From positions 1-14,273 of the forward strand of contig JACQFK010000152.1 in NCBI GenBank assembly GCA_016200125.1: a stretch of DNA of 14,273 bases, given 5' to 3'. Position numbers and translations under genes: made by a program. The stretch is from Planctomycetota bacterium. Lineage in GTDB: Bacteria; Planctomycetota; MHYJ01; JACPRB01. The notes below the pieces were generated by a model, which saw nothing but the letters and a program-made list of their open reading frames with translations, ran no database searches and was not told where the DNA came from. This document shows positions 1 to 9,078 of this stretch, one piece after another (within the stretch, counting starts at the first letter, position 1; every line of letters starts with the position of its first letter).

Positions 1-1179
1 CGACTCCACCAGGATCATCGATCCCACCTGGCGCGGCATCATCCCGACGGCGCGCAGCAGCCCGATCTCCCGCGTCCGGCGCATCACCGAGATGAGCAGC
101 GTGTTGACGATCCCGAAGAAGCCGATGACCATCGCCAGCGCGACCTGCACGTTGAGGAGCATCAGCGTGTTGTCCAGGACGTCGTCGCCGAGCTTCTTGA
201 GGTTGGCCACGTCGTAGACGAAGAGCGTGTAGCCGTCCTTCAGGCGCTCGACGATCTTCTTCCGCGCCTCCTCCCGCGGGACGCCCGGCTTGAATTTCAC
301 GTCGAGGTACGACAGCGCCGAATCGCCCCACTGCTCCTCGTAGACCGGCCGGTGCAGGTAGATCGTCCCCTGCGGCCAGGAGTATTCCTCGTAGCCCCCC
401 AGGACCTTGAAGGATCTCGGCCCTTTGGGCGTGACGAGTTCGATCGAGTCCCCCGCCTTCACGCGATGCAGCTTCGCGAAATTCCAGGAGACGATCACGC
501 CCCGGCCGGCGACCAGATCGGGAAGCGTGCCCGGCAGGACGAAGCCGTGACGCCCTCTCAGGCCCTGCATCCGCGCGTAGCGGTCGAGGTCCAGGGCGAA
601 GATCATCACGTCGCGCTGTCCGAAGTCCTGGAGCACGGAGCGGACGCCGTAGCTGAAGTCGACTTCCGGGAGGCCGTCGACCGCGGCGCGGGCCTCTTCG
701 GGCAGCGTCACGTTCGCGTACAACGTCGCCGCATAGTCCGTCGCGGTGACCGTGCAGTCGAAGGGGAAGGCATCCTCCATCCATTCCGCGCTCCGCGCCT
801 TGATGCCCGACAGGAGGGATGACGAACTGATCATCATGGCGAGCGCTCCTGCGAGGGCGATCACGGTCAGCGCCGTGCGCTGGGGGAACTTGGAGATGTT
901 GTCCGCCGCGAGCAGGCCCAGGAGCCGGAACACCCGGTGAAGCAGGGGCATCGACCAGCGGCTCGCCCAGAGCGTGACCTGGGGCATCAGGAGGGCGGCT
1001 CCGAGGAAGGCGAAGAACGAGGCGATCAGTCCCACGCCTTCGAAGGTGAGCAGGCCCGTCATCAGGAAGAGCGAGAGCCCGACCGAGGCCGCACCGATGA
1101 AGAAGGCCCGGTAGTAGCTGGAGGCGGCCTTCATCACGAACAGGCTCTGCCTCAGCATCTCGATGGGCGTGATCGACAT
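1..1179 (-). pseudogene. FtsX-type ABC transporter permease, C-terminal part (frame-shifted from its N-terminal part; runs off window)
   Basis: Reading the minus strand from ATG 1179 gives at least 393 residues with no stop up to base 1. The order is a junction segment MSITPIEMLRQS, two membrane segments (about bases 1105-985), a third starting near base 890 (RTALTVIALAGALAMMISS), a long extracytoplasmic domain, and near the window edge a final FtsX segment with the motif RREIG-like RRTREIGLLRAVGMMPRQV. This is the second half of a duplicated MacB_PCD/FtsX permease. The conserved protein switches here from the frame of the upstream half; a TGA lies just upstream in this frame (1200-1198). The opening ITPIEMLRQ matches the segment that normally ends the first FtsX domain, so this is a continuation of the upstream half rather than a separate gene. 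It could still be expressed as a separate polypeptide from ATG 1179, but I see no clear ribosome binding site. Confidence 0.7.
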
Positions 1180-2202
1180 GGCCGATCGTGACCTGGTTCA
1201 CCTCGCGCGTCCAGATCGTGATCAGCGACTTGGCCAGGCCCATTCCAAGCCCCAGGCCGGCCGCCGAGCCCAGGAACCCGAGGATCGACCATTCGAGCAG
1301 GATCACGCCGAAGATCTGCGGGCGCGTCGCCCCGACGGCGCGAAGGGTCCCGATCTCCCTCACTCGCTCGATCACCGAGATGGAGACCGAGTTGTAGATG
1401 ATGAAGACGCCGACCAGCAGGGCGATGACGCCGACGCCCAGCAGCGCACGGAGCCGCGTCAGCGCCTCGTCGAGGAACGAATTCTGATTGGGCGGCGGGC
1501 GGACGACGTATTCGGAGCCCACCGCTTCGCGGAGCCGCCGCGCGGCGTCGTCGACGTCGCCATTCGCGATGATCTCGATCCGGTCGGCGCTCCCGGGCCG
1601 CCGGAAGAGCCGCTGCGCCGTCTTGAGCGGCATCACCGCGACGTTGCCGCCGAAGACCTGCGCCGCCCCTTCATCCTTGAAGATGGCGCCGACCATCACG
1701 CGCCGCTGACCGGTCGGCGTGTTGATGACGAAGCCGCCCCCCAGCTTCACTTTCCGCCGCGTCGCAAAGCTCCGGCTGATCAGGAGCATGTCGCCGCCCA
1801 GGAACGCCAGCGGGTTGATCTGCGGCTTCTCCCCCTCCGCCACCTCCCAGAGGTTGAAGCTCGCCCTGCGGTTGAAGTCCAGGCCCAGGATCACGAGCAT
1901 GTCTGTCATGCCCGGCACCGTGGTGCTTACCTGGAGCACCGGCGCGGCCTGGAGCCCCTCGAGGGGGTCGATTTTGCGAAGGACCTCCTCCTCGATTCCA
2001 AGCTGCCGGCTCCGGATCACCTGCAGCTGCGCGTTCCCGGCGAGCTTTTTCACCGTGCGGCGGAAGGCGGCCTCCGTGCTGCTGTTCGAGATGTCGACGG
2101 AGGCGAAGAGGGCCACCCCGAGCGCGACCGACATGAGGCTCAGGAAGACGCGGATCGGATGGCGCCTCAGGTAGCGCCAGGAGAAGTAGCGGAGCAGCGC
2201 CT

Positions 2203-2206
<4 letters not shown>
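1180..2206 (-). pseudogene. FtsX-type ABC transporter permease, N-terminal part (disrupted)
   Basis: The gene starts at GTG 2206, overlapping the TGA of the ATPase gene by the GTGA arrangement, which implies translational coupling. Residues 16-37 form the first membrane segment (HPIRVFLSLMSVALGVALFA). A MacB_PCD-like extracytoplasmic domain follows, then the FtsX core with IERVREIGTLRAVGATRPQI between two membrane segments. Recognisable homology stops after TREVNQVTIG near base 1183, about residue 341. The usual fourth membrane helix of the FtsX domain is absent, and the conserved protein resumes in another frame at ATG 1179. In its own frame the ORF stays open to the window edge, but that stretch is arginine- and proline-rich antisense-like sequence with no membrane segments. 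With its ATPase it would export a lipid, lipoprotein or peptide; the substrate cannot be read. Either the gene is decayed or the assembly has an error here. Confidence 0.7.
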
Positions 2207-2898
<692 letters not shown>

Positions 2899-2997
2899 GG
2901 ATCGGGCTGTTGGGCTATTGAGTTATTGAAGACAGGGGGTCCCCATATTGCTCGCGACTGTTCCCTTTTCGGGCGGGGCAGTGTAGGATATCGAAAC

Positions 2998-4011
2998 GTG
3001 ACCAAGACAACACCCTTCGCGACCTGCTGGCGGATTCTCCCGCTCGTGAGCCGCAGCTTCGCCGTCGTGATCCGCTGGCTCCCCCGGGGGCTGGACGATG
3101 CGGTCATGGTCTCCTACCTCCTCTGCCGCATCGCGGACACGCTGGAGGACTCCGTCCGGAACGTGGACGAGAAGCGGCGCCAGCTGGCCCGCTTCGCGGA
3201 CTGCCTGGACCAGGGCCGCCCCGAGATCCCCCTCGACGCCTTTCCCGCCGCCTATCTCTGTCTCATGACCAGGACGGAGGACGTCCTGGCCTCCTACCGC
3301 GCCCTTCCCGCGAAAGCGCGGGACATCATCCGGGCGCGAGTCCGGGAGATGTGCACGGGGATGTCCAAATGGTCCGACCGGCCGATCGTGACGCTTGCGG
3401 ACCAGAACGAGTACTGCTACTACGTCGCGGGCCTCGTGGGGCTGATGCTGACGGACCTCTTCCACGCGTACGGCCACATCGCCGACCGCGAGAAGGAGCA
3501 GCTGATCCCGCTGGCCGTCGACTTCGGCCTCGCGCTCCAGAAGGTGAACATCCTGCGCGACCTGCGCGAGGACCTGACCGAGGACCGCTGCTACTGGCCC
3601 GCCGAGGTGATGGCGAAGCACGGCCTTTCGGCCGAGACGATCCTGAAGCCCGAGAACGTCACCGCCGCGCTGGCGGTGATGGACGACATGGTCGACGAGC
3701 ACTGGGGCTATCTCGAGACGGCGCTCCAGTACCTGATGCTGCTGCCGATGAGCAAGCTGCGGCTGCGCATCTTCTGCGCGATCCCGCTCTTCATGGCGGT
3801 CGCGACCGTGCGCCGCTGCGAGGGGAACCCGGCGGTGTTCATCGGGCCCCGCCCGGTCAAGATCCCGCGGCGCCAGGCCCGCGCGATCGTCGTGCGCTCG
3901 CTCTCCCTGGGCTCCTGCAACAATTACCTCCAGTCCTGGTACCGCCGCTGGCAGACGGGCGTCCTCGACCGGCCCTCTCCGTGGCATGCGGTGGCCTCGC
4001 TGCTCCCCTGA
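2998..4011 (+). CDS. sqs: Squalene synthase, eukaryote-type (farnesyl-diphosphate farnesyltransferase)
   Basis: Predicted to condense two farnesyl diphosphates to squalene (EC 2.5.1.21) using NADPH. The protein follows eukaryotic squalene synthase motif by motif: SRSFA (18-22), first Asp motif DTLED (47-51), YCYYVAGLVG (139-148), LQKVNILRDLRED with the second Asp motif at 188-192, YWPAEV, and FCAIPLFMAVATV starting at residue 259, all close to the human enzyme. It lacks the C-terminal membrane anchor of eukaryotes. At 337 residues it is a single-enzyme alternative to the HpnC/HpnD/HpnE route. I chose GTG 2998 because the frame extends up to 2926 but those 24 residues are not family-like, and AGGA lies upstream. 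A -10-like TAGGAT at 2984-2989 would place transcription start almost on this GTG. It opens the hopanoid block, and its product is the substrate of the cyclase two genes downstream. Confidence 0.9.
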   Translation: MTKTTPFATCWRILPLVSRSFAVVIRWLPRGLDDAVMVSYLLCRIADTLEDSVRNVDEKRRQLARFADCLDQGRPEIPLDAFPAAYLCLMTRTEDVLASYRALPAKARDIIRARVREMCTGMSKWSDRPIVTLADQNEYCYYVAGLVGLMLTDLFHAYGHIADREKEQLIPLAVDFGLALQKVNILRDLREDLTEDRCYWPAEVMAKHGLSAETILKPENVTAALAVMDDMVDEHWGYLETALQYLMLLPMSKLRLRIFCAIPLFMAVATVRRCEGNPAVFIGPRPVKIPRRQARAIVVRSLSLGSCNNYLQSWYRRWQTGVLDRPSPWHAVASLLP

Positions 4012-4023
4012 TCCCGACCGGAG

Positions 4024-4046
4024 TGGGACAAAATTTCCCATTTATT
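4024..4046 (+). terminator. Weak hairpin with T-rich tail after the squalene synthase gene
   Basis: TGGGA (4024-4028) pairs with TCCCA (4036-4040) across a 7-base A/T loop, followed by TTTATT. The stem is only 5 bp, so termination would be partial at best. It lies 13 bases after the synthase stop and before a possible ispH promoter. Confidence 0.25.
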
Positions 4047-4068
4047 AGGGACCCGAGAAAAAAGTCAG

Positions 4069-4097
4069 TTGCGCGATGAGGCCGTGGTTGTTAGATT
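4069..4097 (+). promoter_or_regulatory. Possible sigma-70 type promoter for ispH
   Basis: TTGCGC (4069-4074) and TAGATT (4092-4097) are separated by 17 bases, each agreeing with the consensus at four of six positions. Transcription would start near 4104, about 12 bases before the ispH start. This would let ispH-shc-hpnH-hpnG be transcribed apart from the squalene synthase gene. Confidence 0.3.
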
Positions 4098-4115
4098 CGT
4101 TCGACTTTCAACGAT

Positions 4116-5336
4116 GTGAAGATGGGCGACCTTTACCGTAAGGGCTTTGGCAACAAGGCGGCCGTCCGGCAGAAGCTGGCGGATGACTTCCACCATAGTG
4201 ATGTCGTCCGCCGGATCAAGTCGAACGACTTCCGCCTCGAATTGGGCGATCTCTCCCTCCACATGGCCCGGGAGATGGGCTTCTGCTACGGCGTCGAGCG
4301 CACCGTCCAGTACGCCTACGAGACCCTTCAGGTCCATCCCGACCGCAACATCTACATCACCGACGAGATCATCCACAATCCCCAGGTGAACGAGAAGCTG
4401 ATGGACCTGGGCATGAAGTTCCTCTACGGCCGCTACAGCTGCGGCAAGAAGGTCGAGGAGCTCCAGCCGAGCGACATCGTCCTCATCCCCGCCTTCGGCG
4501 TGCCCGTGGCCGACATGGCGAAGCTCAAGGACCGCGGCTGCATCCTGGTCGACACCACCTGCGGCTCGGTGCTGACCGTGTGGAAGAACGTCGAGCGGTA
4601 CTCCCGCGACGGCGTCACCGCCGTCGTTCACGGCAAGTACACGCACGAGGAGACGCGCGCGACGATCTCGCAAGTGACCAAGTACCCCCAGGGCAAGTAC
4701 CTGGTCGTGAGGGACATCCCCGAGACGCACGTCGTCTGCGAGTACATCCGCAAGGGCGGCGACCGCGCGACCTTCCTCGGGCACTTCACGAACAGCGTCT
4801 CGAAGGACTTCAGTCCCGAGCGCGACCTGGCGCGCATCGGCCTGGCGAACCAGACGACCATGATGTCGAGCGAGTCGCTCGAGATCCAGAAGCTGCTGCG
4901 CCAGGCGATGGTCGACCGCTACGGCGAGGAGCAGATCGCGAAGCGCTTCATCGCCTTCGACACGATCTGCTCCGCGACGCAGGACCGGCAGGACACGCTG
5001 AACGCCCTGCTGCGGTCCACGAGGCTCGACCTCGTGCTCGTGGTCGGCGGCTTCAACAGCTCCAACACCGGCCACCTGGCCGAGCTGGGTTCGGAGCATG
5101 CGCCGACGTATCACGTTGAGAACGAACAGGGTCTCGTCTCGGCGGACGAGATCCGCTACCGCGATCCGAAATCAGGATCGGTCGTGACCGCCCACCGCTG
5201 GCTTTCCTCGGGAAAGCTGTCGATTGGGGTCACGGCCGGGGCCAGCACGCCCGATAATATCGTCGGGCGCGTCATCGAGCGCCTGCTCGAAATCCGGGGG
5301 ATCTCCCTCGACGAGCTCGCGCAGCCGGCGGCCTAG
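4116..5336 (+). CDS. ispH: 4-hydroxy-3-methylbut-2-enyl diphosphate reductase IspH (LytB), cyanobacterial/plant type
   Basis: IspH is the last enzyme of the MEP pathway, a [4Fe-4S] protein reducing HMBPP to IPP and DMAPP in the cytoplasm. The three cluster cysteines are visible: C57 in GFCYGVERTV, C149 in DTTCGS, and C285 in FDTICSATQDRQ. Also present are H172 in HGKYTHEE with E178-E179, IHNPQVNEKL, ANQTTMMSSES, GGFNSSNTGHL and GVTAGASTPD. At 406 residues, with the N-terminal YRKGFGN segment, it belongs to the longer cyanobacterial and plant form, not the roughly 310-residue E. coli form. GTG 4116 and ATG 4122 are both possible starts and neither has a good Shine-Dalgarno sequence. Its place between squalene synthase and the cyclase suggests it raises precursor supply for hopanoids. 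It may be the only ispH in the genome or a second copy; the window cannot say. Confidence 0.95.
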   Translation: MKMGDLYRKGFGNKAAVRQKLADDFHHSDVVRRIKSNDFRLELGDLSLHMAREMGFCYGVERTVQYAYETLQVHPDRNIYITDEIIHNPQVNEKLMDLGMKFLYGRYSCGKKVEELQPSDIVLIPAFGVPVADMAKLKDRGCILVDTTCGSVLTVWKNVERYSRDGVTAVVHGKYTHEETRATISQVTKYPQGKYLVVRDIPETHVVCEYIRKGGDRATFLGHFTNSVSKDFSPERDLARIGLANQTTMMSSESLEIQKLLRQAMVDRYGEEQIAKRFIAFDTICSATQDRQDTLNALLRSTRLDLVLVVGGFNSSNTGHLAELGSEHAPTYHVENEQGLVSADEIRYRDPKSGSVVTAHRWLSSGKLSIGVTAGASTPDNIVGRVIERLLEIRGISLDELAQPAA

Positions 5337-5343
5337 AGTCCCC

Positions 5344-5364
5344 CGGGCGTGATAGGGACGCCCG
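5344..5364 (+). other. Perfect hairpin between ispH and shc
   Basis: CGGGCGT (5344-5350) and ACGCCCG (5358-5364) form a perfect 7-bp stem with a 7-base loop, 8 bases after the ispH stop. No T-run follows, so it is not a standard intrinsic terminator. The 3' strand could instead fold with the adjoining CGGGC. It may protect the message end or tune read-through into the cyclase gene. Confidence 0.4.
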
Positions 5365-5422
5365 ACGGGCAGTTTCATGTGAGCAGTAGCCGTATCGCTG
5401 TTTGCTCGAGGGAAGCGACATC

Positions 5423-7393
5423 GTGAACGAGGCGCTGCTGAAGGGATACGGGGATTCGCCCTTCCTTCCGGGAGGCTCCTTCTTGCAGTCCGCCATCGAT
5501 TCGGCCCAGAAGTACCTCGGCTCCCGCCAGTCCGAGGAGGGCTTCTGGAGTTCGGAGCTCAACGGCGACGCCACGCTGGAATCCGACGCCGTCATGCTCA
5601 TGCACTACCTGGGCGACGTCGACAAGGACCGCCAGCGCCGCCTCCTCACCTACGTGCTGAGCCAGCAGAACACGGACGGCGGCTGGTCGATCTTCCGCGG
5701 GGGGCCGAGCGATCCGAACGCGACCGTGAAGGCCTACTTCGCCCTGCGCCTCGCGGGCTACACCGAGGACCACTGGCAGGTGCGCCGCGGCCGCCACAAG
5801 ATCCTCGAGATGGGCGGCCTCGAGGTCTGCAACAGCTACACGAAGTTCTACCTCGCGATCTTCGGACAGTACGACTGGAACCGCCTGCCCAGCATGATCC
5901 CCGAGATCATGCTCTTCCCCGACTCCTCGCGCTTCCTGAACATCTACCGCATCTCCGCGTGGACGCGGACGATCGTGGTTCCGATGCTGATCCTCTACGC
6001 GCTCCGGCCGAGCGTGAAGGTCAACTTCTCGCTCCACGACCTGATCCTGCCCTACGACGCCCCGGGCGCGACCTCGCTGAAGAACGCCTTCTGGAGGAGC
6101 TGCTTCAAGTTCCTCGACCGCGTGATGGGCTTCTACAACAAGTTCGACGTCCGCTGGATCCGCCGCCGCGCGCTCAAGAAGGCCGAGGAGTGGATGCTGG
6201 AGCGCAACCGGCCCCCGGGCGGCATGGGCGCGATCTATCCGCCCATGCTCAACACGATCATGGCCCTGCGCGCGCTCGGGTACTCGAAGACCTCCCCCGA
6301 GTTCACGAAGGCCCTGCGCGAGTTCCGCGACCTCGAAGTCCACGACGGGCCGGTCATCCGCGTCCAGCCCTGCTTCTCCGCGATCTGGGACACGGCCTGG
6401 GCGGTCCACGCCCTGACGCGCGGCAACGCCGCCGACTCGGCCGTGGCGCAGAAGGGGGCCGACTGGCTCCTTTCCCGGCAGATCTTCACGGGCGGCGACT
6501 GGCAGGTGAACAACCCCGCCGGCAAGCCCGGCGCCTGGGCCTTCGAGTTCGACAATCCCGTCTACCCCGACACCGACGACACTTCCGCCGTCCTGATGGC
6601 GCTCTTCTTCGCCGGCCGCCGCGACGATCCGGGCTACAGCGCCGGCGTCCAGTGGCTCCACACGATGCAGAACAAGGACGGCGGCTGGGGCGCCTTCGAC
6701 CGCAACTGCAACCTCGAGATCCTCGAGCACCTGCCCTGGGCGGACCACAACGCGCTGCTCGACCCGAGCACCGCGGACCTGACGGGCCGCATCATCGAGT
6801 TCTACGGCTACAACGGATCGCACAAGAACGAACGCTTCATGCACCGCGCGATCCAGTTCCTCAAGAAGTCGCAGGAGACCGACGGCTCCTGGTTCGGCCG
6901 CTGGGGCGTGAACTACATCTACGGCACCTGGCAGGTCCTCGTGGGGCTCCGCGCCGCGGGCGTCGACATGCGCGAGGGCTGGGTCCAGAAGGCCGCCACC
7001 TGGTTCCGCGGCGTCCAGAACGACGACGGCGGCTGGGGCGAGACCTGCCTCTCCTACAGCGATCCGACCGCCAAGGCCAAGGGTCCGAGCACCCCCTCGC
7101 AGACCGCCTGGGCCGTGCTGGGCCTGATCGCGGCCGGCGCGCCGCTCAGCGACCCCTCCGTGCGGCGCGGCGTCGAGTGGCTCCTCGCGACCCAGCGCTC
7201 CGACGGCGGCTGGGACGAGAAGGACCACACGGGCACCGGCTTCCCCCGCGTCTTCTACCTGGTCTACACGATGTACCGCCATTACTTCCCCCTCCTCGCC
7301 CTGCAGGCGGTGCGCGACGGCATGGAGCCACGCCAGGCCCAGCCGGCGACCGACCGCTTCGAACTGGCAGGCGAGGCCACGGAGACGAACTAG
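5423..7393 (+). CDS. shc: Squalene-hopene cyclase (HpnF)
   Basis: Cyclises squalene to hopene/hopanol at the membrane (EC 5.4.99.17). Repeated QW motifs are visible, for example QQNTDGGW, QNKDGGWG, QNDDGGWGE and QRSDGGWD. The protonating motif is at residues 383-388 and reads DTDDTS instead of the usual DVDDTA; all three aspartates are kept (D385 is the expected acid). Near the C-terminus, residues 604-618 keep the phenylalanine and tyrosines matching F601, Y609 and Y612 of the Alicyclobacillus enzyme, but G608 is replaced by V614. The 656-residue length is normal. GTG 5423 was chosen because GAGGGA lies 9 bases upstream (5408-5413); an in-frame TTG at 5402 would add 7 residues and has no such site. 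It sits downstream of squalene synthase and ispH, and its stop abuts hpnH. Confidence 0.95.
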   Translation: MNEALLKGYGDSPFLPGGSFLQSAIDSAQKYLGSRQSEEGFWSSELNGDATLESDAVMLMHYLGDVDKDRQRRLLTYVLSQQNTDGGWSIFRGGPSDPNATVKAYFALRLAGYTEDHWQVRRGRHKILEMGGLEVCNSYTKFYLAIFGQYDWNRLPSMIPEIMLFPDSSRFLNIYRISAWTRTIVVPMLILYALRPSVKVNFSLHDLILPYDAPGATSLKNAFWRSCFKFLDRVMGFYNKFDVRWIRRRALKKAEEWMLERNRPPGGMGAIYPPMLNTIMALRALGYSKTSPEFTKALREFRDLEVHDGPVIRVQPCFSAIWDTAWAVHALTRGNAADSAVAQKGADWLLSRQIFTGGDWQVNNPAGKPGAWAFEFDNPVYPDTDDTSAVLMALFFAGRRDDPGYSAGVQWLHTMQNKDGGWGAFDRNCNLEILEHLPWADHNALLDPSTADLTGRIIEFYGYNGSHKNERFMHRAIQFLKKSQETDGSWFGRWGVNYIYGTWQVLVGLRAAGVDMREGWVQKAATWFRGVQNDDGGWGETCLSYSDPTAKAKGPSTPSQTAWAVLGLIAAGAPLSDPSVRRGVEWLLATQRSDGGWDEKDHTGTGFPRVFYLVYTMYRHYFPLLALQAVRDGMEPRQAQPATDRFELAGEATETN

Positions 7394-8395
7394 ATGCGAC
7401 AGCCCTTTTCCCTGACCTTCAAGATGGCCCGCTACCTGGTGGGCAAGCGCATGCGCGGCGAGGAGAAGTTCCCCGTCGTCATGATGCTCGAGCCGCTGCA
7501 CACCTGCAACCTCGTGTGCCTCGGCTGCACGCCCGACCGCTGGGCCGGGCCGAAGTCCGAATGGCTGAGCGTCGAACAGTGCCTCGACTCGGTCAAGGAG
7601 TGCAACGCCCCGATGGTGTCCTTCTGCGGCGGCGAGCCGCTCGTCCACACCGAGGCCGACAAGATCGTCCATGGCATCATGGACCAGGGCCGCTACGTCA
7701 TCATCTGCACGAACGCCCTTCTGCTCCCGAAGTTCCTCGACAAGGTCAAGCCCTCGCCCTACCTGTCCTTCGCGATCCACCTGGACGGGCTGGAGAAGAC
7801 GCACGACTACGTCACCCAGCGCCCCGGCTGCTTCAACAAGGCCATCGAGGCCAGCAAGATGGCCCTCGACCGCGGCTACCGGGTCAACTGCAACACCACG
7901 GTGTTCGCCGAGTCCAACATCGAGGAGATCGCCGAACTCTTCCGCCACATCAAGGAGGACCTCGGCTTCCACGGCATCATCACCTCGCCCGGCTACGACT
8001 TCGACCAGACGGGCACCGACTTCTTCCTCAAGCGCCAGCAGGTGATCGAGCGCTTCAAGAAGCTCCTCTCGATGGTGAAGGAGGAGTGGTTCGGGAACTC
8101 GCAGCTCTACCTCGACTTCCTGAAGGGCGAGATGGAGCTGACCTGCACCGCCTGGGGCAACCCGACGCGCACGCCCAAGGGCTGGCAGGGCCCCTGTTAC
8201 ATGCTCCGCGACGCCTACTACCCGACCTTCCGCGACCTCGTCGACAAGACGCCCTGGCACAAGTACGGCCCCGAGTCCGAGGAGCCGCGCTGCAAGACCT
8301 GCATGGTGCACGCCGGCTTCGAGCCCACGGTGGCTTCGGGCCGCGGCATCAAGCTCGGCAAGCAGCTCTACAACGCCGTCAAAATGATGTCCTAG
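7394..8395 (+). CDS. hpnH: Adenosylhopane synthase HpnH, B12-type radical SAM family
   Basis: HpnH adds a 5'-deoxyadenosyl group to diploptene, making adenosylhopane, the first step of extended C35 hopanoids. The radical SAM cluster motif CNLVCLGC has cysteines 38, 42 and 45 (CX3CX2C), and the SAM-contacting GGEP lies at 79-82. Other family wording includes CTNALLL, HLDGLEKTHDYV, SPGYDF, CTAWGNPTRTPKGWQGPCYML and CMVHAGFEPT. At 333 residues it matches the family. ATG 7394 follows the cyclase TAG with no gap, with GGAG inside the end of shc about 9 bases upstream, so the two genes are tightly linked in one operon. The enzyme acts at the membrane on the cyclase product and hands its product to HpnG, encoded next. 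Confidence 0.95.
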   Translation: MRQPFSLTFKMARYLVGKRMRGEEKFPVVMMLEPLHTCNLVCLGCTPDRWAGPKSEWLSVEQCLDSVKECNAPMVSFCGGEPLVHTEADKIVHGIMDQGRYVIICTNALLLPKFLDKVKPSPYLSFAIHLDGLEKTHDYVTQRPGCFNKAIEASKMALDRGYRVNCNTTVFAESNIEEIAELFRHIKEDLGFHGIITSPGYDFDQTGTDFFLKRQQVIERFKKLLSMVKEEWFGNSQLYLDFLKGEMELTCTAWGNPTRTPKGWQGPCYMLRDAYYPTFRDLVDKTPWHKYGPESEEPRCKTCMVHAGFEPTVASGRGIKLGKQLYNAVKMMS

Positions 8396-8402
8396 CCGGC
8401 GC

Positions 8403-9074
8403 ATGGCTCTCGGAGTCATCGCTGCGCTCCAGACCGAGCTCGGCCCCACCCTCCAGGCTTTTCGTCCCACCCCGCGGCGACTCGAACATCTCCGCTGCCA
8501 CGAGGCGGCCCCCTTCGTCTTCGTCGCGGGCGGCGTCGGCTCGCGTCCCGCGGCCGCCGCGGCCCTGCTCGTGGCGGACGCGTTCAAGCCCACGGCGCTT
8601 CTGAGCGTGGGCTTCTGCGGCGCGCTGCGCGACGACTTCGAGACCGCCGAGATCGTCGTCGGCGGCACGCCCACGCATCCGCCCGACGCCGCGCTGCTCG
8701 ATCTGGCCCGCGCCGCCTCGCCGAAGTCCCGGGCGGGCACGGTCCTCACCGTGTCCAAGGTCATGCTCGACCCGGCGGAGAAGAAGTCGGTCGCGAGCCG
8801 CACGGGCGCCGCGGTGGTCGACATGGAGGCGGAGGCGGTCGCCCTGGCCGCCCGCGCCCGCGGGCTGGGCTTCCTCGCCGTCAAGGTCGTGATCGACACG
8901 CCCTCCGAGCCGCTGGCGTCGAGCTACTCCGGATGCTGGAGCGTGGCGAAGGAGGTGCTGCTGCGGCCGGGCTCGATCATGCAGATGGTCTACGACTCGA
9001 AGCGCGTCAAGGTCGCGGCGGAGCGCCTGAAGGACTTCTTCGTCGCTCTGAAGGAGAAGATCCCAGCCCCCTGA
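8403..9074 (+). CDS. hpnG: Hopanoid-associated nucleoside phosphorylase HpnG
   Basis: A 223-residue member of the purine nucleoside phosphorylase/MTA nucleosidase superfamily (PF01048). It is expected to cleave adenine from adenosylhopane to give phosphoribosyl- or ribosylhopane, the second side-chain step. Visible features are an N-terminal GVIAALQTEL strand and acidic residue, the glycine-rich SVGFCGALRDDF, and the nucleoside-binding motif VVDMEAEAVALAAR starting near residue 138, with E142 and E144. The family also includes MTA/SAH nucleosidases; the assignment to HpnG rests on the position 7 bases after hpnH. Family wording is moderately diverged, as usual for HpnG. It ends in TGA at 9072-9074 and is the last gene of the block, followed by converging transcription and an inverted-repeat element. 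Confidence 0.88.
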   Translation: MALGVIAALQTELGPTLQAFRPTPRRLEHLRCHEAAPFVFVAGGVGSRPAAAAALLVADAFKPTALLSVGFCGALRDDFETAEIVVGGTPTHPPDAALLDLARAASPKSRAGTVLTVSKVMLDPAEKKSVASRTGAAVVDMEAEAVALAARARGLGFLAVKVVIDTPSEPLASSYSGCWSVAKEVLLRPGSIMQMVYDSKRVKVAAERLKDFFVALKEKIPAP

Positions 9075-9078
9075 GGAG

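Noticed and set aside
2933..2945. Short G/C-run palindrome in the gap before squalene synthase
   Set aside because: The arms would need a loop too small to form, and the match is expected by chance in GC-rich sequence.
2926..2997. Upstream extension of squalene synthase from the in-frame start at 2926
   Set aside because: The 24 extra residues have no counterpart in the family and lie over the probable promoter; GTG 2998 fits better, though it is not proven.
5375..8899. A minus-strand open frame of 1174 codons across shc, hpnH and hpnG
   Set aside because: It is the antisense of three clearly recognised genes. Its content (strings of A, V, E, R, H and L with no domain) is what G/C-ending codons give on the other strand.
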